25,075 bases of DNA from Setaria digitata (Eukaryota; Nematoda; Chromadorea; Rhabditida; Setariidae): contig RCAB01000708.1 of the NCBI GenBank assembly GCA_003640385.1, positions 1 to 25,075 of the forward strand, given 5' to 3'. Positions within the stretch are counted from its first letter, which is position 1. Each line of letters opens with the position of its first letter. The position numbers and the translations under genes were made by a program. Positions 10,050 through 19,362 of the stretch are shown here, in pieces. The notes under the pieces were generated by a model that worked only from the letters and a program-made list of their open reading frames with translations, made no database searches and had not been told where the DNA came from.

Positions 10050-10625
10050 TCACTTCAGTAGCCATTTATAATCACAAAAAATTAGCAACTGTTGTGAAAC
10101 AATTTTTTTTAAAATTGTTGAAATTTAACAGTTTCTTTCCTATAATTGATCACTTTCCGTAATGTAAACGAAACTTTTCAGTATAATGTTTATCTTAGTA
10201 ATCTTTAAAATGATTATTAATAATTCAAAACAATTGTCATTAAATAATTCTCTGCTATTATCTATATCTCAGCTTTCGAAACAAATTTCTTTCCATTTGC
10301 TTAAAATGAAATGTTACACTTGAAAGGTAACAAAAAATAATGATTGTTTAATTATTTGTAATAGAAAATGATAGCCATTTCTGCTAAACTGATACGCAAA
10401 CTCATTCAAATAAGAAGCAAAAATAAAAAAACCTCTGATCTTATCCTCCATTCTCTATTATTCATGATTTATTATCACTATAATTATTATTAAAGTTATG
10501 ATGATAAAAATTGTCTAATATATTTAATCAATTACAGTTAAGTCATTAACATTTCAGGTATTCCTCACTTCCCTCCTCTTTTCCCTCTAGTATTTCATTT
10601 AGTTATTGCTAATTTTCAGTTCCAA
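10050..10625. other. AT-rich noncoding stretch
   Basis: No gene is seen. An isolated acceptor-like AACATTTCAG lies at about 10550-10559, with no open frame of note after it. Confidence 0.6.
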
Positions 10626-10973
10626 CTTATTTGCAAATATTTCGAGTTGAAAAATAGACTTAGAAATAATTATATATGTAAAGAATGAAAAAAAAAAAAA
10701 TTGAAGACTGATTTTAATTATTGAAAGGTTGAAATTTTTAGTGTAAATTAAACGAGCCAAGACTGAACAACTTCATTGGACCAACTATTTGAAGCCNCTT
10801 ATTTGCAAATATTTCGAGTTGAAAAATAGACTTAGAAATTATTATATATGTAAAGAATGAAAAAAAAAAAAAAAAAAATTAAGACTGATTTTAATTATTG
10901 AAAGGTTGAAATTTTTAGTGTAAATTAAACGAGCCAAGACTGAACAACTTCATTGGACCAACTATTTGAAGCC
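10626..10973. repeat. assembly join: duplicated ~170-bp segment around N at 10797
   Basis: 10626-10796 and 10798-10973 both begin CTTATTTGCAAATATTTCG and end CAACTATTTGAAGCC. They differ in the length of an internal A run, one A/T change and a small indel. This is probably two haplotypes or contig ends placed side by side, so the true locus likely has one copy. Confidence 0.88.
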
Positions 10974-11069
10974 AAACAAATGTATTTATGATTAGGCCAT
11001 GAAAAGGATAGAATATATTCTCAAGAGGACAATATTGTTGGCCAATAAAAATTGCCTTACACAGCAGAA

Positions 11070-11246
11070 ATGGTTTCATTTAGCTTTTTTCATCCATGGA
11101 TCACTTCGCTTCTTGCCCTTTCTTGCTTCTGTTTTATTACAAATTTAATTTTTTTTTTTTGGCTCAGATTCTCCAGAAAAACCATCTGGGCCTATACTCT
11201 GTCATTTTTCATCTTTTTTTTTTGTCACAATTTTGATTCAATTTAA
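11070..11246 (+). CDS. candidate small membrane protein or exon, unknown
   Basis: An ATG at 11070 opens 58 codons to TAA at 11246, in sequence with higher GC than its surroundings. An acceptor-like ACACAGCAG lies just upstream. The product would have two hydrophobic segments (about residues 9-30 and 43-53) separated by a short basic stretch (LRFSRKTIW), so a membrane protein is possible. Part of the hydrophobicity comes from T runs coding phenylalanine. About a dozen stop-free runs this long are expected by chance in the window. No family is recognised. Confidence 0.2.
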   Translation: MVSFSFFHPWITSLLALSCFCFITNLIFFFWLRFSRKTIWAYTLSFFIFFFCHNFDSI

Positions 11247-12287
11247 ATTTGCTGTTGTATCCGTCAGAAGCACCACGTCAACTTTAATTAGCAATATAAT
11301 TACTTTCAATCAAACATTCCATGTCGTTAAATGTTACTGTAATGCAAATTCAACATCTCTATTGGTGTATATGTATTTCATATCTATTATTTAATTCCAA
11401 TTAAGTAATTAAATTTGCTCCAAAAGGTGAGCTTTTAATTGCTATCAGTTGATTTATCTAATCTTACCTATACTTAATTTACCTATGCCCAATTTTTCGC
11501 TTGAAGACTAATATCCAAATGAAGTGATATAACTGAAATATTAACTTTAAAATATTCTAAACAGTTAAATTCAGGTGTGATATTTTCTGCTTCTTGTAAA
11601 TGTGAAATAATCTATTCATCCTTATTGATATTCTCAATTATCCAATAAGACATTTGTTAGAAGCTAAAATTAGGTAATGAAATTGGCATGCTATAACTTG
11701 GTAAAAAAATTTTTTTTTCACATTTTTAAAAAAAAATTCAGGAAAAAATAAATTTTTTTAAATCAGTTTACTCGAATATGCATAGCACGATAATTTGAAA
11801 GAAATTTCAGATAAAATATTACTAGAAGCAAAAGGAAAGTACTGAGAATTTTTAACTTAAGAAATCATTTTTTTTTTTTTTGAAGCTTTATAAATTATTT
11901 TAGAAAGTCTTAAGGATTTATTAAGCTTTGGAAGCATTTAAGCGCTAGATAATTTCCAATTATAGTTTGCCAAACAAAAGGAAAAATGATGAAAAAACAA
12001 GCTAAGCTTGACAATGTTAATCCAAATAAAAATTAAAGAAAAAAAGAAATTATCTATTTTTTAAAAGAAACAAATAAATGACCGAATTAATTAGTTAATT
12101 AAATTAAATTAAACTAATAAATAAATAAAAAAAACGGCCGAAAAGAGTGTATTAAATTATTCGCTAATGAATATAATTGAAAAATTTTTCAATATGTCTG
12201 TATTAATTATGCCTGCGAATTCATAAATTTCATTTAATCTTAATTAATTATAATTGAAGCACTAGAAAATTATCAAATTTCTTTTTA
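11247..12287. other. AT-rich noncoding stretch
   Basis: No gene is seen. It holds T/A runs around 11705-11760 and 11868-11881 and TTAA-rich low-complexity sequence around 12080-12130. Confidence 0.65.
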
Positions 12288-12677
12288 TCAATTACTATTA
12301 AAGTTTAGCTGGAATTTTCGCTTTTTTTTGTCTTTTTTTTTCTTTTTTTTAACCGTCCTCATCAAAGTTTGCAAAGAATTGGCCTTTTTTCTCCAACTTT
12401 CAAATTTAGTATTCCTCAATTTTCTCTCTCTTTTTTCATTCAATGAAACAATAAAAGCATCAAGAATCAATTGCCAATAATGTTTTTGAAATGACTGAAA
12501 AATCCAATAAATGATAAACCAAGGAAAATTAGTTGGCCAGAAAAAAATGAAATGATATTCGAAATTGCTTTCCTGAAATGAAATGAAATGAAAAAAAAAA
12601 AATAAAAAAAGAAAAGAGAAGAAATTCATCGATAACAAAGCTTTATGAATTTTTTTTTTATATGCTACTGCAATCAT
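12288..12677 (-). CDS. longest open frame of the window, hypothetical protein
   Basis: The minus-strand ATG at 12677 opens 129 codons to TGA at 12288. About 0.03 frames of this length are expected by chance if bases are independent. Residues 1-34 are basic then phenylalanine-rich (from a T run), residues 35-80 are a tryptophan- and aromatic-rich, probably membrane-associated stretch (WPTNFPWFIIYWIF), residues 81-107 are basic and helix-like (NEKRERKLRNTKFESWRKKA), and the rest is polylysine from A runs. A good acceptor (TTTCATTTCAG) sits inside the frame just before residue 36, so the real coding part may be an exon starting there. The A and T runs lower stop density, so chance is not excluded. 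GC is not raised here. No homologue is recognised. Confidence 0.28.
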   Translation of the reverse strand: MIAVAYKKKIHKALLSMNFFSFLFLFFFFHFISFQESNFEYHFIFFWPTNFPWFIIYWIFQSFQKHYWQLILDAFIVSLNEKRERKLRNTKFESWRKKANSLQTLMRTVKKKKKKDKKKRKFQLNFNSN

Positions 12678-13289
12678 TAGAGCGAAATTTAAAAATAAAA
12701 AAAAGAAATTTTTATTTTTTTCATTGTTATTTTGTTATTTTCAAATGTGCTACTGTTTGTCGATATCGAAAATAAATATTTGTTCTTGAATTGATGAAAA
12801 ACAAAATGGCTGAAATTTTTGAAATTGAAAAGTTTTGAACTCTTACATACAACCAATAACAAAATTTTATATTCGATTATGGGGTGAGGAAAAATTAAAA
12901 AAAGAAATTTGAAGAATTGTAAAAAAAAAAAAAAAAAATGTAAAATTTACGAGATGTAACAGTTCAGTGATTATAAATGATTGTTAGATGAGAGAGAAAA
13001 AAAAAAAAGGAACTAAAAATCTAGTGGATTAAATTTTGAAATAGTTTAAACTTTGAAATAGTCTAGTGGAAAAAGATTTACTTTTACAAAATTACTGCTC
13101 AATAGTTAGGAATTTTCGTCTTCCTTTTTAAAGCTCTAAAACTATTAAAGAGAGATTAAGTGGAATGAAATTTGAGTGTAAATACTGATGAAACTAAATG
13201 TCTAATTCATCAACTGCTCAAAAAATTAGCCAAATTCTCAAACAAATTTTCGAATTCAAAGATTTATTTCTTTAAAAAATAAAAAATAA
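12678..13289. other. AT-rich noncoding stretch
   Basis: No gene is seen. It has A runs around 12920 and 13000. Confidence 0.6.
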
Positions 13290-13323
13290 AAAATTTTCAT
13301 ACTAACTATCGTATGAAAATTTT
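13290..13323. repeat. 13-bp perfect hairpin at an assembly break
   Basis: AAAATTTTCATAC (13290-13302) pairs perfectly with 13311-13323 around an 8-base loop, TAACTATC. The second copy made by the adjacent join lacks the left arm, so the assembly seems to have broken at this hairpin. Confidence 0.6.
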
Positions 13324-13511
13324 CACCATTTTATTTGTTTATTTAATTATTTATTTTCAATATTTTTTACTTCTAGAGCATTATTTTGTTTGTTGCGCTA
13401 ACNCTTTCAACTAACTATCGTATGAAAATTTTCACCATTTTATTTGTTTATTTAATTATTTATTTTCAATATTTTTTACTTCTAGAGCATTATTTTGTTT
13501 GTTGCGCTAAC
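13301..13511. repeat. assembly join: identical 102-bp copies around N at 13403
   Basis: 13301-13402 and 13410-13511 look identical from ACTAACTATCG to GTTGCGCTAAC, separated by N and a few unmatched bases. This is most simply an unmerged contig overlap. Confidence 0.9.
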
Positions 13512-14068
13512 TGATAGCTAATGCAAAATGCTAAATAGCTAATTATCATTGATCGAAGTGAAAATGTAAATACCAAATGAAAATCTAACAAACTCGGTTA
13601 ATTTTCATAATTTTATTTAAAACTTTTCATTCTATAGCAAATCAGAGTTTCTTCATGTTATTCAACAAGCACTAATCAATGCATCAAATGTTTCTTTTGT
13701 TTTTGTTTTTTGCATTTTAATGATCTATTAATTTTGCTGCTACTTTATTTCATGCAAATTTTGCTTACTAAATTAAATAAAATTCAACTCTAGACTTTTC
13801 AATTCTAATACTTTATTTTTTCTTCCAGTAAATGAATGTCACGATTATTAACATTAATTGATTTCCTTTTTGTTTTTTCTTTAATTAAAATGTTATAAAT
13901 TTGTTGTAAAATTGATTTATGGTGTAGGAATTATTGCAAATACGAATTATTAGAGGGAGAAAAGAAATGGTGACAGTAAATGAGATATGAATGAAAAGGT
14001 TAGTTCACTTTACTCACCTATGCGATGACATGTCATCATGCAACTACCTTTCTACCTTTCTCTTTTCT
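13512..14068. other. AT-rich noncoding stretch
   Basis: No gene is seen. A good donor-like site on the minus strand (CATAG/GTGAGTAAAG, about 14029-14018) stands at its right end near a GC-richer stretch, without an agreeing open frame. Confidence 0.55.
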
Positions 14069-14218
14069 TTAATTAATTATCTTTTTGCAATCTAGTCTTT
14101 GATGGTAATGATATGCCTCCGATCTGAACTTCTCGTAATCTTTCTTTTCCAACCCGTCGTAACCTTTGCCCTTTAGATTAATTCTTACTAACAATTCTTC
14201 TATCTTTTTCACATTCAT
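14069..14218 (-). CDS. candidate small ORF or exon, unknown
   Basis: The minus-strand ATG at 14218 opens 49 codons to TAA at 14069. The second half is charged and mixed (GYDGLEKKDYEKFRSEAYHY) and lies in a clearly GC-richer patch (about 14075-14170). The other two minus frames of the same patch are also open for 25-30 codons, so the frame is not secure. If the patch is an exon of a longer minus-strand gene, its acceptor would be the poor TCTAAAG before GGCAAAGG. No family is recognised. Confidence 0.2.
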   Translation of the reverse strand: MNVKKIEELLVRINLKGKGYDGLEKKDYEKFRSEAYHYHQRLDCKKIIN

Positions 14219-14689
14219 ATCATTTTTTCTAAATAATTATTATTCCATAAATCTTCAACAATATTTATATAATGATTTATCACTACATTTAATAGAACAA
14301 ATTAAACATAGTTATTTTAAAACAAAAAAAAAAAAAGGAAAAAAAAGAAATTTATCATTTCTTGAAGAATTTCCTTCTCTCACGAGAATTTTATCAATCA
14401 TTCACTTTTTCATTCATTCATCTCTTAGCTAACTAATCATATTCTTCTTCATTAAGATTTCATTAATGGAACATTATTTTTTACAAAGATAGAAAAAATG
14501 ATGATTAATTGATCCCTAACTAACTATTGATAACCCAAATAAAATGCTTGATAATGATAGCAATATTAGATAGTGAATGATTTTTTTTTTTTTTTTTCCT
14601 CCTTATTGGTTGAAAAGACACATAAATTGGTTCCGGTTTCAAGAAAAGTGTAAAAAAATAAAAGAAAGAAAGCACTAAATAGATCTTAC
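14219..14689. other. AT-rich noncoding or intronic stretch
   Basis: No credible gene is seen. It contains A and T runs (14323-14334, 14581-14597). It would be an intron if the islands on either side belong to one minus-strand gene. Confidence 0.5.
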
Positions 14690-14746
14690 CTTGACCACCT
14701 GCTGCGTACAGCACATTTACCTATGATGCGTACCTCATTTAACAAA
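14690..14746 (-). CDS. candidate internal exon with good splice borders
   Basis: On the minus strand the acceptor-like TTGCTTTAG (ending 14747) and a strong donor AAG/GTAAGATC (GT at 14689-14688) bound a 57-base GC-richer segment. One frame is fully open, reading LLNEVRIIGKCAVRSRWS with one base before and two after. The length is a multiple of three. Alternatively an ATG at 14716 would make a nine-codon first exon (MCCTQQVVK) ending at the same donor. No family is recognised. The two consensus borders make this one of the better exon candidates. Confidence 0.3.
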
Positions 14747-15120
14747 CTAAAGCAATCCTAACTTAATTCATTCCATTACATTTATTTATCTTCTTCACTT
14801 TTCAACCTTATTCCTTCCATTCTTCACTCTCCTTCCACTGATACATATATATATATATTTTTTCTTTCGGAAGAAAAAAGGAAACAAAAGAAAAGACTAA
14901 TTAATATCTTGCGCATATTTAGACTGCATGAATGAATTAATTAATCGATTCTAGACTGAATTCTTGTTTACAATGCAAGCATGATGTGAGACAATCGTAA
15001 AGTTCAAATTAAGCTTTATTATGCATGAAGTGGAAGTGCTCATCCTTTTCACTTATAAGCTTAAGCTAATTAATTTGTCACTTTGAAGTTGCTTATAACA
15101 TTGCCGACATAATTTTTCAG
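14747..15120. other. AT-rich noncoding stretch
   Basis: No gene is seen. It holds a short (AT)n tract at about 14845-14860. Confidence 0.55.
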
Positions 15121-15277
15121 GATTAAAGTGATTGTCCTCGTAACATTATGTGTAATTGTGTTTCATTTTGATGAACAAATCCAATCCTGTCTTCTAATTC
15201 TCATTAAACATCATTCTTGTCTTACAGCAGCTTTTAGCAAATCTATTAGACTAATTTTTTACATCATCGAAAAATGA
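15121..15277 (+). CDS. candidate exon after a TTTTTCAG acceptor, unknown
   Basis: A textbook nematode-style acceptor (AATTTTTCAG, ending 15120) is followed, after one base, by 51 open codons to TGA at 15275-15277. The translation begins IKVIVLVTLCVIVFHFDEQI. It has hydrophobic stretches and four cysteines, so a secreted or membrane product is possible. There is no ATG and no AATAAA close behind the stop. Runs of this length are common by chance here, so the acceptor is the main support. Confidence 0.2.
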
Positions 15278-15646
15278 ATTTCTAAAATGTTATTCGATAT
15301 ATGCAATAAATGAATGCATGTATCAATATGAATCTCGAAGATTTTGCTGTGGAATACTCAAAAACTTGAAACATTAAAAGGAAAACTTGAAAAACACACT
15401 AAAATGATTGGAAATGATAGTAAATAAATTGAATTTGAACGTAATACTTTATATTCAAGAATGGTAGAAAAGTTTGACTTAGTTTTTTTTTTTTTTTCTC
15501 ATACTCAAAATTAAAAATATAAATTAAGCCGCCATTACTATATTTCAGAAATGACACCTTTAAAATTTTTAGTTCAGAATTACTTTTTTTTTTTCTTTAG
15601 CTTGCAATTAAATTTTTTTCTTCTTTTACTTTTAATGGTCATAAAT
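15278..15646. other. AT-rich noncoding stretch
   Basis: No gene is seen. It has T runs at about 15484-15498 and 15585-15594. Confidence 0.6.
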
Positions 15647-15941
15647 TGACACTGTAATTACTGATTATTTTTTTTTAGTGCCAAAACTTCTTTGGTTAAT
15701 TAATTAAATGATAAGGTATTTCTCAAAATTACTGAATTTTAAAAAATATACTCCATAATTTTTCAGATATAAATTGGTATTTTTGTTTACATATGTTGTC
15801 ATTTTCCTTTTTATTTAATAAATTCTCTCATTTTTATTTTTATTTTTAGTTTCGCTGATTTATAATTACTGGCCAAGTATTTTTTAGAACTTGAAACTTT
15901 TTGCTCAATTAATTAAATGATAAGCTATCTCACAAAATTAC
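15647..15941. repeat. diverged duplicated unit, pitch about 209 bases
   Basis: 15647-15733 and 15857-15941 align, with the shared core AATTAATTAAATGATAAG, then G or C, then TAT.TC.CAAAATTAC, and looser similarity before it (AATTACTG, AACTT). It looks like an old local duplication in noncoding DNA. Confidence 0.55.
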
Positions 15942-16226
15942 ATTCATCACTGGATGCAATGTCAATAATTTTTCCAATTCTTCCATCACTTTTCATTTTT
16001 CATTTAACTTATTTACTAATAAAAATTAATTCCAAATGAATATCAGCACTTAACGAAAGAAAAAAAAATGTTGCATTCGTAATACAGTGTAATGAATGAA
16101 TAAAATTCGAAGTGATTTTTAATTTTTGAATAGAAACATTTCAAAGATTTGATATAAAAATTACGAATATTTCAAAGAATTATTTCAAAAATTGAAATAA
16201 ATGAAATTCAAATTTATTTATTTATT
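15942..16226. other. AT-rich noncoding stretch
   Basis: No gene is seen. It ends in TTTATTTATTTATTT, which supplies AATAAA on the minus strand directly behind the next candidate exon. Confidence 0.55.
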
Positions 16227-16350
16227 TCAATTTTGGATAATTTTATTGATATGGTATTGTTTTCTAATATTCTTGTCGTTATTCTCGTTGCTGCTCTCGA
16301 ATTTGTCAATCGTTCCTCGTTGCCATCTATTGTTTAGCAAAAAGATTAGC
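16227..16350 (-). CDS. candidate terminal exon, unknown
   Basis: On the minus strand a good acceptor (CCTCTTCAG, AG at 16352-16351) leads, after one base, into 40 open codons and TGA at 16229-16227. AATAAA follows at once (16226-16221). The middle is charged and coding-like (NNRWQRGTIDKFESSNENND) and the segment is GC-richer than its flanks. AATAAA comes from a TTTA simple repeat, so it is weak support. The plus strand also has a 75-codon hydrophobic ATG frame here (16201-16428), which I consider the shadow. No family is recognised. Confidence 0.3.
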
Positions 16351-16440
16351 CTGAAGAGGACATGCTACATTCCCATAGAATTTAGTCAATGCTATCTTTT
16401 GCATCAATTGTTTCCATTCATTTGGTAGCCAACCAACCAT
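16327..16440 (-). CDS. candidate small ORF overlapping the next frame; possible frameshift
   Basis: The minus-strand ATG at 16440 opens 37 codons to TAG at 16327, with mixed, coding-like composition (MVGWLPNEWKQLMQ, then KFYGNVACPLQANLF). Around a short T run (CTTTTTGC, about 16345-16338) the coding-like signal seems to pass to the frame described for 16227-16350. A one-base indel, either an old mutation or an assembly error in the homopolymer, would join them. If so, this is a disrupted or mis-sequenced exon of about 70 codons. No homologue is recognised. Confidence 0.25.
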   Translation of the reverse strand: MVGWLPNEWKQLMQKIALTKFYGNVACPLQANLFAKQ

Positions 16441-17089
16441 TTTGATCAGTCAAAAATAAACAAAGCACTGATGCCAATCTGTCCCACTAATTATATTTAC
16501 AAATAAATAATTACTTCTGACTTATATTTTTCCACCATTCAAAGTCACTATGCACCTCTTTAGTAAACAATAAATAATTCCAATAATTAGACAAAATTTT
16601 TGTTTTCAATTTTAAATGTGCAAACTCACAAATAAATTATTTTATTTTATTAAAAGAGAACAAAATAAATGAATGAATGAATAAATAAATAAATAAACGG
16701 AACTTAATGCGAATGAAATAAATGCATTTTCATTTCAGAAATTTATAAATGAGTTTGAAGAAAAAAAAAGGTATAAAATTATTTCGTATTTGAGGTATTT
16801 CAATTATTGATTATTTCAATTTTGATTAATTCTCAGTGATCAATTAAATACAATTGATGGACGATTAAATTGACTCGTCAATGGCATAAATTAACGACAT
16901 GAGGTGTTATAACAATACCAAAGAATCGAATGCATAATGTTAGCCTTAATGGACTGTTGGCATAATAATAGCATACAGCCTACTTGGCTCATAATATATA
17001 TATATATATCACATTTATTCATCATTGCAATTATAGTTATTAGATAAATCATTAACATATTGAATAACAGGAAACAACCTTTAATACAA
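16441..17089. other. AT-rich noncoding stretch
   Basis: No gene is seen. It holds (AATG)n/(AATA)n at about 16670-16697 and (AT)n at about 16995-17009. Confidence 0.6.
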
Positions 17090-17188
17090 ATGGTACTAAA
17101 CTTGTTGATTAGAAGGTCAGTGCTGATGACCCCAGCACATCTGTTCCCGAGAGTTCATAGTCCTAAGAGATTTACCTTAGAACTATGA
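17090..17188 (+). CDS. candidate 32-residue small ORF in a GC-rich patch
   Basis: The ATG at 17090 has a favourable context (ACAAATGG) and opens 32 codons to TGA at 17188. The product is basic and poor in acidic residues (MVLNLLIRRSVLMTPAHLFP, then RVHSPKRFTLEL), resembling a mitochondrial-type leader in composition only. This is among the most GC-rich patches of the window. A donor-like AAG/GTCAGTG lies inside, so it might be a first exon. It overlaps two small hairpins, so a structured RNA element is an alternative. No family is recognised. Confidence 0.22.
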   Translation: MVLNLLIRRSVLMTPAHLFPRVHSPKRFTLEL

Positions 17189-17192
17189 ATTC
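17120..17192. other. two adjacent hairpins in a GC-rich patch
   Basis: GTGCTG (17120-17125) pairs with CAGCAC (17133-17138). GAGTTCATAGTCCTAAG (17151-17167) pairs with 17176-17192 over 17 bases with two G/T-type mismatches and an 8-base loop. GGTCA and TGACC around 17115-17131 form a further, competing pair. This could be a structured RNA or a dyad binding site. TGATGA is present but no matching D box, so a C/D snoRNA is not supported. Confidence 0.35.
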
Positions 17193-18085
17193 TAATGTAA
17201 TATTCAGTCTAAAAAATATCATTTTTGCTGGATGTATTTTCTTTTTTTTTCTCTTTTCCATCACAATTTTAATTTTCAAAAAACTCATTGCTCATTTCGA
17301 TTCCATTTGAAAATTCAATTTTTCTTTCTTGAAATTAAAATTACTTCTCTAACAGCTATTTATATTAAATATAGCTTGGATGTTTTCTCCATCACTGAAA
17401 AATCGCATGTTTGCTATATTTATAATTGAAATTAATTTTCCATGCATGTATATATATATAATATTATATATATTTTCATTAATATTAGTTGATCTTTTTA
17501 AAGATAGAAACGAAAACTGTAAATAAAAAAAAAACCTTTTGCACATTTAGAACAAAAACATTTTTTATCATTTTAATAATTATTTTGCAATTCAAAATTG
17601 AAAATTTTTTGTTTTGAATTCTAAAATTTTAACTTTTTGAACAAGTTATCACACTTTTCAAATAAGAATGATCAATGCTTTAGAATATTTTATATATTTT
17701 ATAGCAATAATATTATACAATAATTTCAGTATTCAAAGCAAAAAAAAAAAAAAAAAATTAATAAAACAAAAATTTGTCACCAATTACTTAATCTGACTGA
17801 TCAATACAGGCTATTACTTTCATTTAAAAATAGAAACAATTTATTATTAAAAATAATTCGTTAATTGTAGTCTAATTAATACTATAATATTATAAAGATA
17901 GACAAATATTCCCCAAAAAAAAAAAAGAAAATTAAATTTTAATCAGCAAAATTACACTTTTCATCACAAACGCATACACTTTCTCTCTCTCGTGTCTTTT
18001 CTCTGTCTCTTGAGAAATTTCTTGCTTCAAAAGTAATTTTTAGAACATTTAAGGACAAAAAACAAAAGTTTTAGAATGACAGTCT
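17193..18085. other. AT-rich noncoding stretch
   Basis: No credible gene is seen. Two overlapping frames of 65 codons on opposite strands (17232-17429, 17349-17546) look like chance. A CT-rich tract lies at 17979-18011. Confidence 0.55.
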
Positions 18086-18148
18086 AAGAGAGAGAGAGAG
18101 AGAGAGAGGGAAAGAAGGAAAGAAAAAAAGAGAGAGAGAAAAAAAAAG
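18086..18148. repeat. 63-base pure purine tract, mostly (GA)n
   Basis: An unbroken A/G run includes (AG)n and GGAAAGAAGG. A CT-rich tract lies about 100 bases upstream (17979-18011), so the two could pair, or the purine tract could form a triplex. Confidence 0.85.
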
Positions 18149-18993
18149 CTTTTTTGGAGTTTGAACTTCTGAAGGACTAATGAGAGCTTGTTGAGGCATC
18201 GAAAAATAGGTCATTATTATATTTTCCCACTTGTTCTCGTATCATTTCCGGCTAATTATCGGTTTTCCGAAACAACAAAAAAGAAGCCATTTCCGATTTC
18301 GTATGCTTCAATTCAAATTTTGATGAATTTTTTTTTTCTCCTTTAATTAACAAATATATTGCAAAATATAAAGGAATACCCACGCTTTTTTTTTCTTTCT
18401 ACTATATAAGAGAACGAAAATATCAATGTTCTTATTCATTTTTTTTTTAGAATTCTTATTCTTTTTCTTTTTTTTTTGAAGTTTTCATATTTTGCTAATT
18501 TAAAAATTAAGAAAAAGAAAAGAACAACTTTGCATTTTTTTTTCTTGTACTGCTAAATTTCAAAAAAAAAAAAAGAAAGGGAGCTGAAATTCAAAATTAA
18601 CTTAAAAATACAATTACTGCAAGTTTAATCTAAACTTAAGTTTAATTGAATACTATTAATTAATCATATTAGTAATTATAGCACGTACTGTAGAAATTTT
18701 GTCTTTGCTAATAGTTTTTTTCTGCATGATTTTAATTTATTTTATATTTTGTTAAAAAAATATGATAAGCGGAGTTCGTTAAGAAGTTCAAGACAAAGTT
18801 TAACTTAAATTTTTCATTTTTTTTTTTTTTTTTTTAGAAATTTCTTATAAATTCAATTTTCAAATAAAACGTTAAGGAAGTAATATATGAGTTATGTAAT
18901 ATGCATATAGTTTTCTCAAAATGACTTGAAATAGGCTAAATTCTTTTTTTTTTTCTATTTCGCCTACAACTTTTTTTTTTTTTAATTTTTGAA
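18149..18993. other. AT-rich noncoding stretch
   Basis: No gene is seen. There are many T runs, including 18819-18835. Confidence 0.6.
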
Positions 18994-19050
18994 TCAATAA
19001 TTTTCAATTCTAGCAAATATATTTTTTGGAATGCCAATCATCGCTGGAGA
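18994..19050 (-). CDS. candidate short terminal exon, unknown
   Basis: On the minus strand a consensus acceptor (TTATTTATTTCAG, AG at 19052-19051) is followed in frame by SPAMIGIPKNIFARIENY and TGA at 18994, in slightly GC-richer sequence. The frame stays open upstream through a T/A-rich region by virtue of low complexity, and starts only with TTG. No AATAAA is seen close behind. At 18 codons, chance cannot be excluded. Confidence 0.2.
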   Translation of the reverse strand, partial: SPAMIGIPKNIFARIENY

Positions 19051-19362
19051 CTGAAATAAATAACTTATCGTTTTTTTTTTTTTTTCGAATAATAATTTCT
19101 GAAATAGTATGAATGAATTCAAACCAATGAAATGGGAAGTAGTTAAAAATGCTAGCAAAAAAAAATAATATTTCAACCATTTTATTTTTACTTATATCTT
19201 TTTTTTTTTTGCGCTGAATTTGTTAGCATTTTTTTCTACGACCAATTTTTTCTCTTTTTTTTTTTTTACTACTGTTAAGTTTTTAATATTAATTTCAGTT
19301 TTCGTTCAGAAGTTTTTCTCTTAAATATCTTATCAACATTCAAAGCTTTTTTTTTTTTTTTT
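19051..19362. other. T-rich noncoding stretch
   Basis: No gene is seen. Four or five T runs longer than ten bases dominate the stretch. Confidence 0.6.

Noticed and set aside
14166..14432. 88-codon plus frame
   Set aside because: TTG start, with a lysine run from poly-A; it overlaps the more coding-like minus patch at 14.1 kb.
16201..16428. 75-codon plus frame starting ATG, very hydrophobic
   Set aside because: The opposite strand of the same GC-richer patch has more coding-like composition and splice borders. I keep the plus frame only as an alternative.
17115..17192. Possible C/D snoRNA (TGATGA box)
   Set aside because: There is no CTGA D box at a suitable distance and no terminal stem.
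17232..17546. Two 65-codon frames on opposite strands
   Set aside because: They overlap each other, have T/A-run composition and no splice support; this length is expected by chance.
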